60,000 bases of DNA, taken from the NCBI RefSeq assembly GCF_963678635.1, contig NC_087062.1:49140552-49200551 (forward strand), in the 5' to 3' direction. The DNA is from Symsagittifera roscoffensis. Taxonomy: Eukaryota; Xenacoelomorpha; Acoela; Convolutidae. Below, piece after piece: positions 1-9,765 of this stretch (positions are counted from its first letter, which is position 1; each line of letters begins with the position of its first letter). The notes under the pieces were generated by a model. The model did no database searches. It saw only the letters and a program-made list of their open reading frames with translations, and had not been told where the DNA came from. The position numbers and the translations under genes are program-made.

Positions 1-726
1 CTTCCGCGTTCCGAACTACCCTTCCGCCCCGGCGGTTTAGGCCTATTAAGGGCGTTAATGTGAGCATCGGCTCGGCGCGGAGTGCTCGTTAACGGTTCTG
101 CCGGTCATGATGTTAAAAAAGAATAACACCCAGGAGCGCCATAAAAACATGTATGTAACATTCGCCCGGAAGATACATATCGACGGAAAATAAAACTAAG
201 TCCTAAGACGACTGGTTAACGCCTAAACAGAGCTTTCTATGCTTTTCACCGTCTCTACCAAGCCAGTACTTTCGGTGTTCCTTTCTAACATCGGGTCGAC
301 AAAAAAACGTTACTGCTTTCGGCTTCGGTCAAAACACTCAAATTAACTTAATTACATGCAGAAATAGTGAGCTCATGGCTGGGTCTCAGTATCCCCAGAC
401 CACGAGGTCACTCCTAAAAACAGGGCTACTACTATTTATTGAATTATTATTTTTTTTGTTCAGTAGATAAAAATCATCATCTCCATCGAAGATGGATCAA
501 CCCTTTCCCCCAACTCCTAGCTTCTCATCCTTATCAAAATGAATCCAGTTGTTAATTAAATTCAATTCAGGACATGACAGGAAGCTAAAAGTTTATGTAA
601 AAGGATAAAAGTCTCAGTCCCGAAACCCTTCCGGATTCTTGAATCCACTGAATCAAGCACGTTAAACTTGACTTCTCCGTAACCCGGAAGGCTGTCTTCC
701 ACCCTTCACCGTTGCTCGCAACGGCC

Positions 727-758
727 TTGCAACTATTGTAGCGACACAATAGTTGCAA
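727..758 (-). other. Perfect inverted repeat in the LTR
   Basis: Two 13-bp arms, TTGCAACTATTGT and its exact complement, flank a 6-nt loop (AGCGAC). The same hairpin lies at 20224-20255. In LTR-B the equivalent stem at 41458-41487 has changed bases in both arms so that pairing is kept. In element 2 it is degraded. It lies in the first quarter of the LTR and may be a structured part of the RNA. Confidence 0.85.
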
Positions 759-779
759 CTCGGAACGTTCTCTGTCAAC

Positions 780-1380
780 TCCGTAACTCGTTGTCGTTTC
801 TTGATCACTATTTCCGTTCTTCTTGCTATCGCAACTAATGTTGTTCGGTTTCTTTTTAGCTCTCTTGCCAAAATGGCGGTTTCTGACGTTTCTCAGAAAT
901 TTTACGTCATCACTTCGAAAATTTAACATTTCAAAATACCAGAATATCTTGACCTTCACCGTTCTACTAATCATCCGAATAACGTCGTTAATCCTTCAAA
1001 ATCACTAACTCGGAAGGTCCGCTGCTAAAAATTCTTAAACTGCAGAGATTGAATTTTGTCCATTCTGGTCGAATGTCACATCCGTGATTCGTTGTCGTTT
1101 CTTAATCACTATTTCCGTTCTTCTCGCAATCGCAACTAATGTTGTTCTGTTTCTTTTTAGCTCTTCCTTCAAAATGGCCGTTTCTGACGTTTCTTAGAAA
1201 TGTTACGTGATCACTTCGAAAATTTAAAATTTCAAAATACCAGAATATCTTGACCTTCACCGTTGTACTAATCATCCGAATAACGTCGTTAATCCTTCAA
1301 AATCACTAACTCGGAAGGTCCGCTGCTAAAAATTCTTAAACTGCAGAGATTGCATTTTGTCCATTCTGGTCGAATGTCAC
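780..1380 (-). repeat. 301-bp tandem duplication at LTR start
   Basis: Positions 780-1080 and 1081-1380 are two diverged copies of the LTR start, each ending in GTCCATTCTGGTCGAATGTC. The 5' LTR has one copy (20277-20577). The outer copy (1081-1380) looks more like the 5' LTR than the inner copy does, so the duplication may come from recombination between different LTRs and not from simple slippage. Confidence 0.8.
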
Positions 1381-2193
1381 ATACTCCTCGGACAGTTCGG
1401 TCAATGTCCTCATTGAATCACGCAATGTTTGTAAAATAGATACAGTGTCATCGAACAGAATTTACAACATGCACGAAATTACTTTTATCCACGTCACATC
1501 GACTCACTGCAGAATATAAATGGCATCATACTACATCACTATAGCCTTCAAATTCTTTCATTAATCTGCACATTGAGGATATGACCTAAGATAAAACATA
1601 TTTTCTGACTTCCAATGTCAATGTCCCGATTAAAAACTTTTTCTCCTAGATTTGAAAGGTGTTGGTTTGCAGGACAGTCCTGCCAACCAACAAGCTAAAA
1701 TTAGCCTACTATGCTTTTTCCCTTCGGAAATCTTGCTTGTTATTGTCCTGAATATTAAAACTAAGGAACTCTGTGGTTAGAAAGAACAATGAAACAATCT
1801 CCCTCTTCGAGAGATTACCCAAGCCTTTCATGTCACCACAAAGTGATCAGTTCTCCTAGCTGATTAAAAACAGTCATGTAGGCTGGAATATTTAAATATA
1901 CTCCTTCACTCAAGCCTTTCTAAATAAATAGTAAGTGAGCGTCTCTAAAGCCACTCAACTAAAACCGAAATGCAAATTTATAAATGCAACAATTTCAAAA
2001 CTCAAATAAATGTTTCAGTTTTCATTTACAACTTGGTTGCTTGGTTTCTCACTTGAGTTTTTTCACACAAATAAAACAATTCTGAGTTTTAACTTTTTCT
2101 TCATCAATCCTTTGTTTTCGTCGTTTAGAAGTTCTAAAACTTCTAAATCTTTCTAATTTCATCTCTTTTTGCAGCTTGTTTTTCGGTCATTCG
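1381..2193 (-). other. 3' untranslated region of element 1
   Basis: Non-coding, AT-rich stretch between the stop of ORF5 and the 3' LTR. Its counterpart in element 2 is 36568-37378, with recognisable shared blocks such as CCAACCAACAAGC and the TTTAGAAGTT pair. A short purine-rich stretch (GAGGAGTA on the minus strand) sits directly against the LTR where a polypurine tract is expected. I see no gene in it. Confidence 0.6.
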
Positions 2194-4837
2194 TCAATGT
2201 TCCATTTCTTCCTCCTGTGATACTGACTCTGCACTCTCAGTCTCCGTATCCTGCAACACGTCGTTAGCTATCCTGACGCTGCTGGAAGCCGTCCTCCAAC
2301 ACTTCTGCTCTTCTACCCTCTGTTTGCAACATGGTAGGGGATCCACGTTAGATTCTCTGTTCCTGCAGAAGCTGTTGTGGAGACACAACGTCACGTTTCT
2401 CTCCAAATCTTCCTTTAACATCTCTGCCTTCTCCTTTCCACTACTTTCACTTGTCCTGGAAATTTTTTTCACAGCGGTGGTCACTGCATTCCGATGAGTC
2501 ACGAGAGCTCGCTTGAAAGCTCCTGCTCCAATGTCCAGCTGATATTCACTGTACACCCTGCCGTGCTTCGACATATGCTTTTTCGCATATTCGTACAACC
2601 ATGCAGTCATGTTAGCTCTGAACCATGGCATCAATCGTTTTCTTGCCCATATCTTCTTCACTTCCATCGGAATGTTTAGAATTTTGCACATTGTCTCAAA
2701 AAGATCTAAATCTTTTAGACAATCTAATTTCCGCAACTGTTCTCTCGTCGGTGCCTCCTGTCTATTATTTTCTCTCACATGAGCTTCCAGCCATTGTATC
2801 GCCATCTTAACTCCCACTATCACTATTGTTATGGGCTGTGATGAATCTGGTAAACCCATGGAGAGCAGCTCTCCGGAGTCCCAGATCAACATCAGATTAC
2901 TACGCTTGGGATACCACCAGGTCTGCAGCAAGCAGTGGCAAGGAAACTCGTCATGTGTCAACATGATGCTCCTCCAATTACGTTTTCCCGAAGTTTCCAG
3001 TAATGGTTCCACTTCCATCATCACTCGGTGGACTTCATCATTCTCATCTACTGCATTGTAATCTGTGACAGTTGATCCTCTCTGCTTCTGTCTCTCAAAG
3101 TCACTGAAGTTCCCGCTCACATATCCCATGAACTTCTTTCCTAGTATTGACTCCAATTCTTCCTTGGTTCTCTCTGGAACTGCTGAGAAAATCTTACATA
3201 GCAACTCGCAAGACTTCTCGGACATTCTCGCCAGTCTCACACACTTCGGCACTGAGAAGGCTTGATCCACGATCGTTCTCGTACTCTTTACGTCCACAGC
3301 CACAAAATGTACAGGGTATCTGCTCTTGCACATTGGAGCCAATGTCGAACCCACCAAATATCGTGCTCCTGATGGTCTACAATAAGTCTCTTTGTGTCTG
3401 ATGTTCATTTCCGTCTCGATTGCTTCCCTCCATTTTCCTATGTATTTCTGCTCAGTCTGCAGAACTCCTGGGAACACCTCTACACTGATGGCTGTGACCA
3501 TCTCATGTTTCTGTTCTAGATTCAATAGTGACTCTAAAGAACCAAACATGCTGTAGAATCCTAGTGCAGTCACTAGATTCACCTCGGTTCCTCCATGGCA
3601 ATCTGCTATCAGTTCCGTTTCTGTTCTTGCTTTCATCACTACGTTTCCAAACAATACCGTCAATTGCTTGTGTTGTTTCTCCAGGGTCTTCACACAGTCC
3701 AGACCTCCACAAACGTGACCCTCCAGTCCACAGACTTCCGCCAGACAGCTACCAGGTTTGACCCAGTCTTCTGGTCCCCAGCCAGGCAACTCCACTTTAT
3801 CTTCTCCGTTGCTCCTAGAGGCCGTTATCATCACATTATATATGATGTTGAGGTCACGCAGGTTACAGTCTGCATTCAGTTCCCTCTGCACGTCTTGTGT
3901 CGCTCGCAAAATTGAGTCAGCGTTGGGACTAGGACACCCTGATGGCCTCATCAATTCCCACACTGCCATCAAGCTCGTTCTCAGTAACTCATCTGAGAAT
4001 CCCAACCCAAACTCCACTCTTTTATGAGATTTTGGTACTCAAGGTGCAGTCACCTCTTCTTGCAAGACCAGTCCCAATTCGGCCTGTGGATTGTTAACGC
4101 TTTTAATCGTTACAATTCTGGACGTCCAGAATATTAGCAACACCGCCTGCTCGTAATCGAAGAAGCAATCGCGTATGTCTTCACTCAGGAAAGGGTTGTA
4201 CGCTATCCCTATGATCCCGGATACGTAGCTATACGATTTCTTCTTGATCGGTCCACAGTATTCACTGGATTTTGGCAGTGCCTCATAGATTCTTTAGCGA
4301 GTCTCAGCTCCTTGTTTGAGAATCTCCTGATTTCGTCTATCTTTCTCATGGGTTCTAATTCCTCGGGTTCTTTCATGTTCACCCTCATCGGTTTACTTTG
4401 CTGCATATCCAGCAGTGCTAGCAAGAATAAGGCTTTCGCTCGCTCATCGCCTTCCCTCAACATCTTAACACAAGTGTTCAATGCAGGTACTGAAATCTGC
4501 TCTATCAGGAATCGAATGAAACAGAGAGCGTCTCTCCGCTTCGCACACGCTACTGCTGCTCCCTCTTGGATTATCAGATCCCTCAGGTTCGTCATAAGGA
4601 AAACCTTCTCCTCTTTTGACCTCTTACTTTCTTCTGAATCATATTCTTCGCGAGTCAATCCCATCATGCACCAGGCGAACCTGAGGTGTAACTCTGTTCT
4701 TACGTAAGGTACTGCCACGAGAGCATGTATTCTTGGCGTAGTCCTCATTTCTTCTTCGAAATACCTTAATACCACTGCTTTCCATGGAAGGCTCACCAAC
4801 TGCTCCATCGTTTCTGCCTGTATGTCAGACGACGCTA
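2194..4837 (-). pseudogene. ORF5, C-terminal protein of element 1 (N-terminus deleted)
   Basis: Unrecognised protein, the last ORF of the element. Two open parts, 4808-4209 and 4017-2194, belong to one reading that is broken by a frameshift near 4290 and stops around 4020-4200. Element 2 has the same protein at 33677-36567. Conserved between copies are a Cys-rich part (CGLEGHVCGGLDC near 3690-3720), an FSDELLRTS segment, and a Cys-rich tail (residues CLHNSFC and CC). I see no signal peptide and no clear membrane segment, so it does not look like an envelope protein. The N-terminal end was lost with the 4.0-kb deletion at 4838-4840. Both strands were considered; only the minus strand gives a long reading shared with element 2. 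Function unknown. Confidence 0.75.
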
Positions 4838-5166
4838 GAGCTGAAATTTATGCCAGCGGCTATCAACCAGTCTACGCCTGTTATCGAGTACAGACTACTG
4901 ACGGATAGACTCGCTCCATCCAGCATTCTCCTGATATCCTCGATGAAGCTCACCCTCTGGAGATCCAGCTTCATTAGTTCGTCCTTGTACACATGCCAGG
5001 GAGACGGTATGGATCTTGACCACATCAACGAGCCTCTGCCCGGACCTCTCTCCTCTCGACTGGTACTTGTCGTCTCCGGTCTAGTGTCCGATCTAGACGT
5101 GCCGGCTGTCTCTTCGATTGGGTTGACAGGTCCTATTCTTCTCCTAGGATGGATGGTCCTTCTCAT
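4838..5166 (-). pseudogene. ORF3 of element 1, truncated
   Basis: Unrecognised basic, Arg/Pro/Ser-rich N-terminus (RRTIHPRRRIGPVNP) followed by a more ordered part with WHVYKDELMKLDLQRVSF. The first ATG (5166-5164) overlaps the TGA of ORF2 (5165-5163) in the four bases ATGA. The same ORF in element 2 spans 29573-30217. Here it is cut after about 107 codons by the 4.0-kb deletion and runs out of frame into ORF5. Function unknown. Confidence 0.65.
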
Positions 5167-7100
5167 CGGCGCTTCTCCCAATCGATCCTGTATGTCTGTT
5201 CTTTGACCTGGTTCGCTGGAGCTCTGTTGTCTGTAGTTCTGTAGTTCGTGACGGCCGGGACCGTACCCAAGCGTGTCTCCAGGCTAGGAGGCACAAAGGT
5301 GGTAATCACCGTGTCACTCGCTGTTCCTTGTTCCTTCAGCACTCCTGTGTCAAAGAGCTCTGCTTCTAGTTCGTCCAACCGCTCTTGGAAGACTCGATTC
5401 AACCTAGCTTGTCCTTCGATACTGTCGAAGTGGATGCCGTCCGTGGTCAGTCTGGCCTGATCCATAGCTCTCAACTCATGTTCGATGTCCATGAGGATCA
5501 TTCTTCCGGCGTTCGGACTTGCGAGGTTCCTCAAGATGTTATTCCACCTGACGACTCCCTCGTTGTGCCTTCTTCCTGCTGCTGTCAGGCTTCTCGTGTT
5601 CATTGGCACAGTGCAAACGGTCAGTACCGCGCAATTGAATTTCTGCCAGAGGGTAGTAAACAAACCCACCATCATTGACTCCCATAGTGCTTCCTGCTCA
5701 TCTGAACCTCGGGAGATGTCATTCGTCCCAACCAAGATCATCACATTGAGGATCCTCCCTGGATTCATCAGTTCCACCATTCGATATAACTGGGCTATCG
5801 TCGCGCCTTCAAAGGCCATCACCGTGGTGACCCACGAGGTTCTCAAATTCGACAGCACTCTGACCAAGCTGTCTCCCAGTATCAGATGAGATGTCCCGAG
5901 TGGTGGTTGCTGCAGGTTTACTGCCGGGCTCCAAGTCGCTCGATTGAAGCAGGCCCTCGGATCTGTCTCCGGAACTCCCGTGAAATTATATTTCAATTGA
6001 TTATTCTTTTGCACGTCTATTATGCGAGACACTTTCTTCGCTGGCATCTTCCGTATTCTTCTCTCTGGGGCCCTCGAGCTCCCCATGAGTGGTGTCACGT
6101 CACTTATCCCCTGTCTGATCACGGTCTGGGAGAGTCGTACTCTGCCCGTGTCGTCAATCGTTCCATAGGGTGCAGTCACCCCGGAACCTGGCGCATTCTT
6201 GTTAGCGACCAGTCGTCCAGCTGTCTCTATCAGCTTCCTCACTGTCTGTTCCACGACGGGGTCACCCAAGGTGTCACTAGGATCCGGGATCGTTACTCGA
6301 CTTGTCTCTGTCGGGAGCCGTGTCTCTATTGTTTGACTCATTTCTCGAGGCGTCAAGAGCTCCATCGGGGACTGCCCACGAGGAATATTCCTTGCAGGTA
6401 TCACTTTCTCCACGGCCGTTGTCAACGCCATCTGTTCCGATCGCTCTTTGTAGTCCTGTCTCAAGCGCTCAATTTCTTGACCCTGCTTTTTGTTGCAGTC
6501 TTCGAACAATTTTCTCCACATGTCTCGATCTTCCTCCATCTGAAGCATACTTTTGGTCATCTCGTCCGGCTCCTTCTTCGCACTTTTCAGTTCATCGTTC
6601 ATCTCATCCAGATCTTGCATGGTTTGGTTCGTCTGAACCTTCTGTCCTACTTTCGCCCTTTTTGGTGGCACAGCTGCTATCAGTGGTGAACCAGACGAGG
6701 CCACCTCGCTGTTCATCTCCTGATGCATTCTCGTCAGCCCAGGTTTGGGCTTGGAGGGCATAGGCATCTCACCTGGTTGGTAAGTCCTAGAACTTCCCAA
6801 TCCAGGCTCATTCGCCAAGTCACTCCCTGAGAGAGCCCCGTTTCTCCACCTCATCACTCTCATGTTCGGGCGGTCTAGTACTCCCCTTTCTCCATATGCT
6901 GCCATCAACAGGACTTCCGTGGGGCGGTCCCCACGGTTGTCAAGCCCCAAGATGTTGATCAGGGCGGTCAGCAACATGACTACCTCTGGGTCCTCGAGAG
7001 CGAAGTCTCGTTCCATCAGCCGACGATAGATCGCATCTACCATCGGTCCCACATATGCCTCTGCCAGGTCCATCAATTCATCCAAGTTGAAGTTATCCAT
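5163..7100 (-). CDS. ORF2: coiled-coil protein with SGNH/GDSL hydrolase domain
   Basis: An open 645-residue protein, the best preserved ORF of element 1. Residues about 1-60 are hydrophobic-helical, 90-160 are low in order, and 160-225 are a charged coiled coil. The C-terminal third has the four blocks of the SGNH hydrolase family in order: GDSL with Ser411, Gly near 432, GTND at 458-461, and DGIH with Asp554 and His557. The family cleaves esters in lipids or carbohydrates; the substrate here is unknown. No signal peptide or membrane segment is visible, so a cytoplasmic or particle-associated protein is likelier than a secreted one. The ATG at 7100 is shared with element 2 (27805). It lies about 400 bp after ORF1, and its stop overlaps the start of ORF3. 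Esterase domains are known in ORF1 of some CR1-type LINEs, but this is an LTR element. Confidence 0.85.
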   Translation of the reverse strand: MDNFNLDELMDLAEAYVGPMVDAIYRRLMERDFALEDPEVVMLLTALINILGLDNRGDRPTEVLLMAAYGERGVLDRPNMRVMRWRNGALSGSDLANEPGLGSSRTYQPGEMPMPSKPKPGLTRMHQEMNSEVASSGSPLIAAVPPKRAKVGQKVQTNQTMQDLDEMNDELKSAKKEPDEMTKSMLQMEEDRDMWRKLFEDCNKKQGQEIERLRQDYKERSEQMALTTAVEKVIPARNIPRGQSPMELLTPREMSQTIETRLPTETSRVTIPDPSDTLGDPVVEQTVRKLIETAGRLVANKNAPGSGVTAPYGTIDDTGRVRLSQTVIRQGISDVTPLMGSSRAPERRIRKMPAKKVSRIIDVQKNNQLKYNFTGVPETDPRACFNRATWSPAVNLQQPPLGTSHLILGDSLVRVLSNLRTSWVTTVMAFEGATIAQLYRMVELMNPGRILNVMILVGTNDISRGSDEQEALWESMMVGLFTTLWQKFNCAVLTVCTVPMNTRSLTAAGRRHNEGVVRWNNILRNLASPNAGRMILMDIEHELRAMDQARLTTDGIHFDSIEGQARLNRVFQERLDELEAELFDTGVLKEQGTASDTVITTFVPPSLETRLGTVPAVTNYRTTDNRAPANQVKEQTYRIDWEKRR

Positions 7101-7502
7101 TCTATTCTTTCAAGTTCGATTCGGTTTTGATTCCAAGATTTGGCTCAAGTGAGTAATTAAACGATCAATCAGGATCTAGAAAAGAGGTCACAAATATTAC
7201 ACCTGTAAGTTTTATTAACATATATCGCTAAAATGCTCAAATTTGCTTAAAAACAGTTCAGACAAAAAGATATTTATCCTAAAATTTATTAAAATCAATC
7301 GGTCTCTAAAAATTTGGAATTCGACCTAATATTGGACAGTCCAAACTTTGGATCTATTCCTAAGATCGTCATTCATTTGTTCATGGTCACTAACCCCTTC
7401 TTACCCACGATCTTAATAACCTAACACATAACATAACATAACATAACATAACACATATTACATACAACTTAGTCTTTGGCCTAACACCCTGTCGCACGTC
7501 AC
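7101..7502 (-). other. Conserved non-coding gap between ORF1 and ORF2
   Basis: No gene is supported here. The stretch is almost the same as 27403-27804 in element 2 and contains five ACATA units at 7426-7450. Being kept between the two long coding blocks, it could hold a promoter, a splice site or an internal translation start for ORF2, but no specific site can be named. Confidence 0.5.
7426..7450. repeat. (ACATA)5 microsatellite
   Basis: Five perfect ACATA units inside the ORF1-ORF2 gap. The complementary run (TATGT) is present in element 2 at 27455-27479 with the same unit number. Confidence 0.9.
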
Positions 7503-8166
7503 TCAGCCTATACTTAAGTAATACTTCTTATATAGATATACTTGTATATTCGTATCAGAGAATATCACTTGTACAAGCGCGTACAATTCCCGAGGACAAG
7601 ACTAGGTTCTCTGGGTCCACGTGCTGCTTCTCCGTCGCCCTCGTTACCAGGAAGCATAAGTATTTTCCCGGTATCTGCGACGCCGCCGGAGGTAAGGCCG
7701 CTACGCCCCCTATCCCTGGTCTTTGCTTCCAAAAGAGTTCCACGTTTTTGTATTCTCTCCTAAAGTCTGCCGCTAACGCTGTCCTAAAACTCATGTCTGC
7801 TGTGATTGCTATCGCACATGTTCTATTTGTGAGTATGAAATCACTGTCTGTTAGTATTATGTTACTTGAATATTCATTTGGTAAGTTAAAATATGACTCA
7901 ACTACCCTGCCTATGTCAGGTTTCTTAGGTTCTTCGCCTGTTTCTGCTTCTAAATCTCCTGTTTCTCTTGCTATTCTTAATTTTTTTATTATCAAGTTTT
8001 CAGTGTGGGTAAGTCCTACCCCCACTCCCCGGACAAAATATCCAGTCGATCGCATACCGGGTATCAAGTCGAGGTTAGAAGCTGGAATGAGTAGTCGTCC
8101 TTCCTGGGCAGCCCAGGAAGGATCATCTTGTTCAGTCTTGATGTATTTCATGCTTTCACGATCCAC
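7503..8166 (-). pseudogene. ORF1 tail: macro-domain-like region (broken)
   Basis: The last part of the gag-pol reading. The segment from NRTCAIAITADMSFRTALAA through KYLCFLVTRATEKQHVDPEN has the order typical of macro domains of the ADP-ribose-phosphatase/Poa1 type: a buried strand, a helix with AxxFRREYKNV, then a strand with YLCFLVT and a helix start. The usual glycine loop is replaced by MSFRTALA, so ADP-ribose binding is doubtful. The frame ends in TSDIL at 7555, but the neighbouring frame carries on for 28 codons (starts ELYALVQVIF, ends YYLSIG) to a TGA at 7503. Those 28 codons look like the last helix and strand of the fold. The distal loop of the ligand pocket seems to be missing. Element 2 has the same lesion. 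The macro call rests on pattern only. Confidence 0.6.
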
Positions 8167-8220
8167 GTCTTGAATCGTGACACTGGTCTCCTCTGGATCC
8201 GAGGTCGTTTCATTCAGCCA

Positions 8221-8924
8221 CTATAAGACACGCAGGTTCGTCAAGTCTTGTTCATATGACTGCTGTTGCTCGTCGTCGAATTCTACCTCGGGTTTCGACC
8301 AGTCGTCAACCCACTCATCGTCGTGATCATCGACTATGTCAATGTCTTGTGACACAGTTATTTCCTCTAGACCCACCACTTCCTCCACTATCTTCTTTAG
8401 ATCTATCCTATCTACTACAGAGTCGTCACCGTAAGGATTGTATTTCTTTCTTGGTCTCGTCCCGTCCTTTTGACGAGTCTGCATCGTGAACGGAAGATCC
8501 GGTTCCAAGTTCTTGGGAACTTCTGTCTGTTTGGGATCCTGCCAATCTTCCTCTGCGTAGGGTAAGTTTCATTGTCCGCTTCGATCTCCTCGTTTGGATC
8601 CAGGTCCAGCGGTGTATCCGTACCTTCCTCTACGACTTCGTTTCCATCGTTCTTCTCCCTGGTGCCCTTTTCATTGACCTCACAAGCAGGATCCATCATT
8701 AGATAATCCCCTTCTTCCATGTCTGCAGGTATACACCAGTCTTCTGTCGATGGATTGTGTGATTTGATGTTCTCATAGTGGGCGGCTCGGCCAGTACTCA
8801 GTCTATAAAAGCGTCCCTCCTGGTTCACCTCTGTAATCATGAAGGGTCCCCTCCATTTTTTTAGGAGCTTTTTTGTCCCTTTCGGTGGTATAACGTTCTG
8901 AAATACCCATACGTAGTCCCCCAC
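8221..8924 (-). pseudogene. Integrase C-terminal part and acidic tail of pol
   Basis: Two open parts (8924-8415 and 8508-8221) in different frames. The first starts in GDYVWVFQNVIPP and LKKWRGPFMITEV, the small beta-barrel region found after the catalytic core of gypsy integrases (GPF-type motif). A very acidic stretch follows (DIDIVDDHDDEW) before the macro-like region. A frameshift near 8560, relative to element 2, changes the tail. Role of the acidic tail unknown. Confidence 0.75.
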
Positions 8925-9765
8925 CGAGTAAGCCTTTGCACCAGCTGCTTTCTTGTCGAATCTTTTCCTTTGCCTTGCCTGTGCTTGCTGTATTTTGTCT
9001 ACACAAATCGTTCAACTCCTGTTGGCGTCTGATCACATCCCTCACGTAGACCTGTGGGGACGTTTTCTTTCCCGCATACTCTGGGTAGAAGAAGGTTAAG
9101 GGTAAAGACTTTTCGTGTCCAGTTAGCATCATGTGTGGACTGACTCCGGTGGTGGAATGTTGCGTACTGTTGTATGCTCCCATCACCTGTGGAAGGTATC
9201 TGTCCCAATCGGTCATGTACCTGGAACAATATACCCTCAGCATCGACACTAACGTCCTATTCTGTCTTTCCACTAAGCCATTCGTCTGAGGGTGGTATGT
9301 CGTGGAGTGAGCTTGAGCGACCTGTGAGCGTCTCATGAGCTCTTTCGTAAGCTCTCCTACGAAAGCTGTTCCATTATCCGATGGAAACGTCATCGGACAG
9401 CCATGTCTCGCTATCCACGTATTGATCAGGTGGTCGCATGTCTCCTCCGCCGAGGCAGTTACGCAGGGCACGGCCTCTGCATACTTCGTAAAATGATCTA
9501 TCATGACCAACACCTGATTATAACCACTGTCTGTCATGCATATTTTCTGGTGATCTATCTGCACCACCTCATTGAATTCAGACGACTCGATCGATTGTCA
9601 TGGAAATCGCAACTTCCTTGGATCCTTGACTTGTTGGCATGACAGACATGCTGTTACCCACTTCTCGCATGCCTTTTTCATTCCAGGCCATTCAAAGCGC
9701 TTCAGGATCCTCTGATATACTTTGTGGATCCCCTGATGGCACATCTGATCATGTGACCTGAATTA
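8803..9765 (-). pseudogene. Integrase of element 1 (zinc finger and DDE core)
   Basis: Retroviral-type integrase, which inserts the cDNA copy into host DNA. The HHCC zinc-binding part is readable at about 9765-9597 (HDQM..HQG, CLSC) but has in-frame stops at each end, near 9763 and 9600. The core at 9567-8803 keeps the three acidic residues: Asp in VQIDHQK, Asp in SDNGT, Glu in GLVERQNRT. The frame shifts near 8970 before the C-terminal barrel. Element 2 has the same protein in better condition at 25075-26106. Confidence 0.9.

Larger units (their letters stand above)
1..1380 (-). repeat. 3' LTR of element 1, cut by window edge
   Basis: This is the start of the 3' LTR read on the minus strand. 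Its first bases (complement of 1374-1381) are TGTGACATTCG-like, the same start seen at 20577, 20841, 37379 and 57720. It matches the 5' LTR 19513-20577 closely. The outer end, and so the full length and target-site duplication, cannot be seen. No gene is supported in it. Short open frames in it are LTR sequence. Confidence 0.85.

Noticed and set aside
662-871. Small basic ORF in the LTR (also 20159-20377), about 70 residues in sense orientation
   Set aside because: Partly similar frame in LTR-B, but in element 2's LTR the frame is destroyed, and it lies over the hairpin. Probably chance openness of a conserved sequence.
5886-6689. Plus-strand 267-residue frame opposite ORF2
   Set aside because: Shadow of the SGNH ORF. 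Composition (many Leu, Arg, His, Cys) and lack of conservation as protein in element 2 argue against it.
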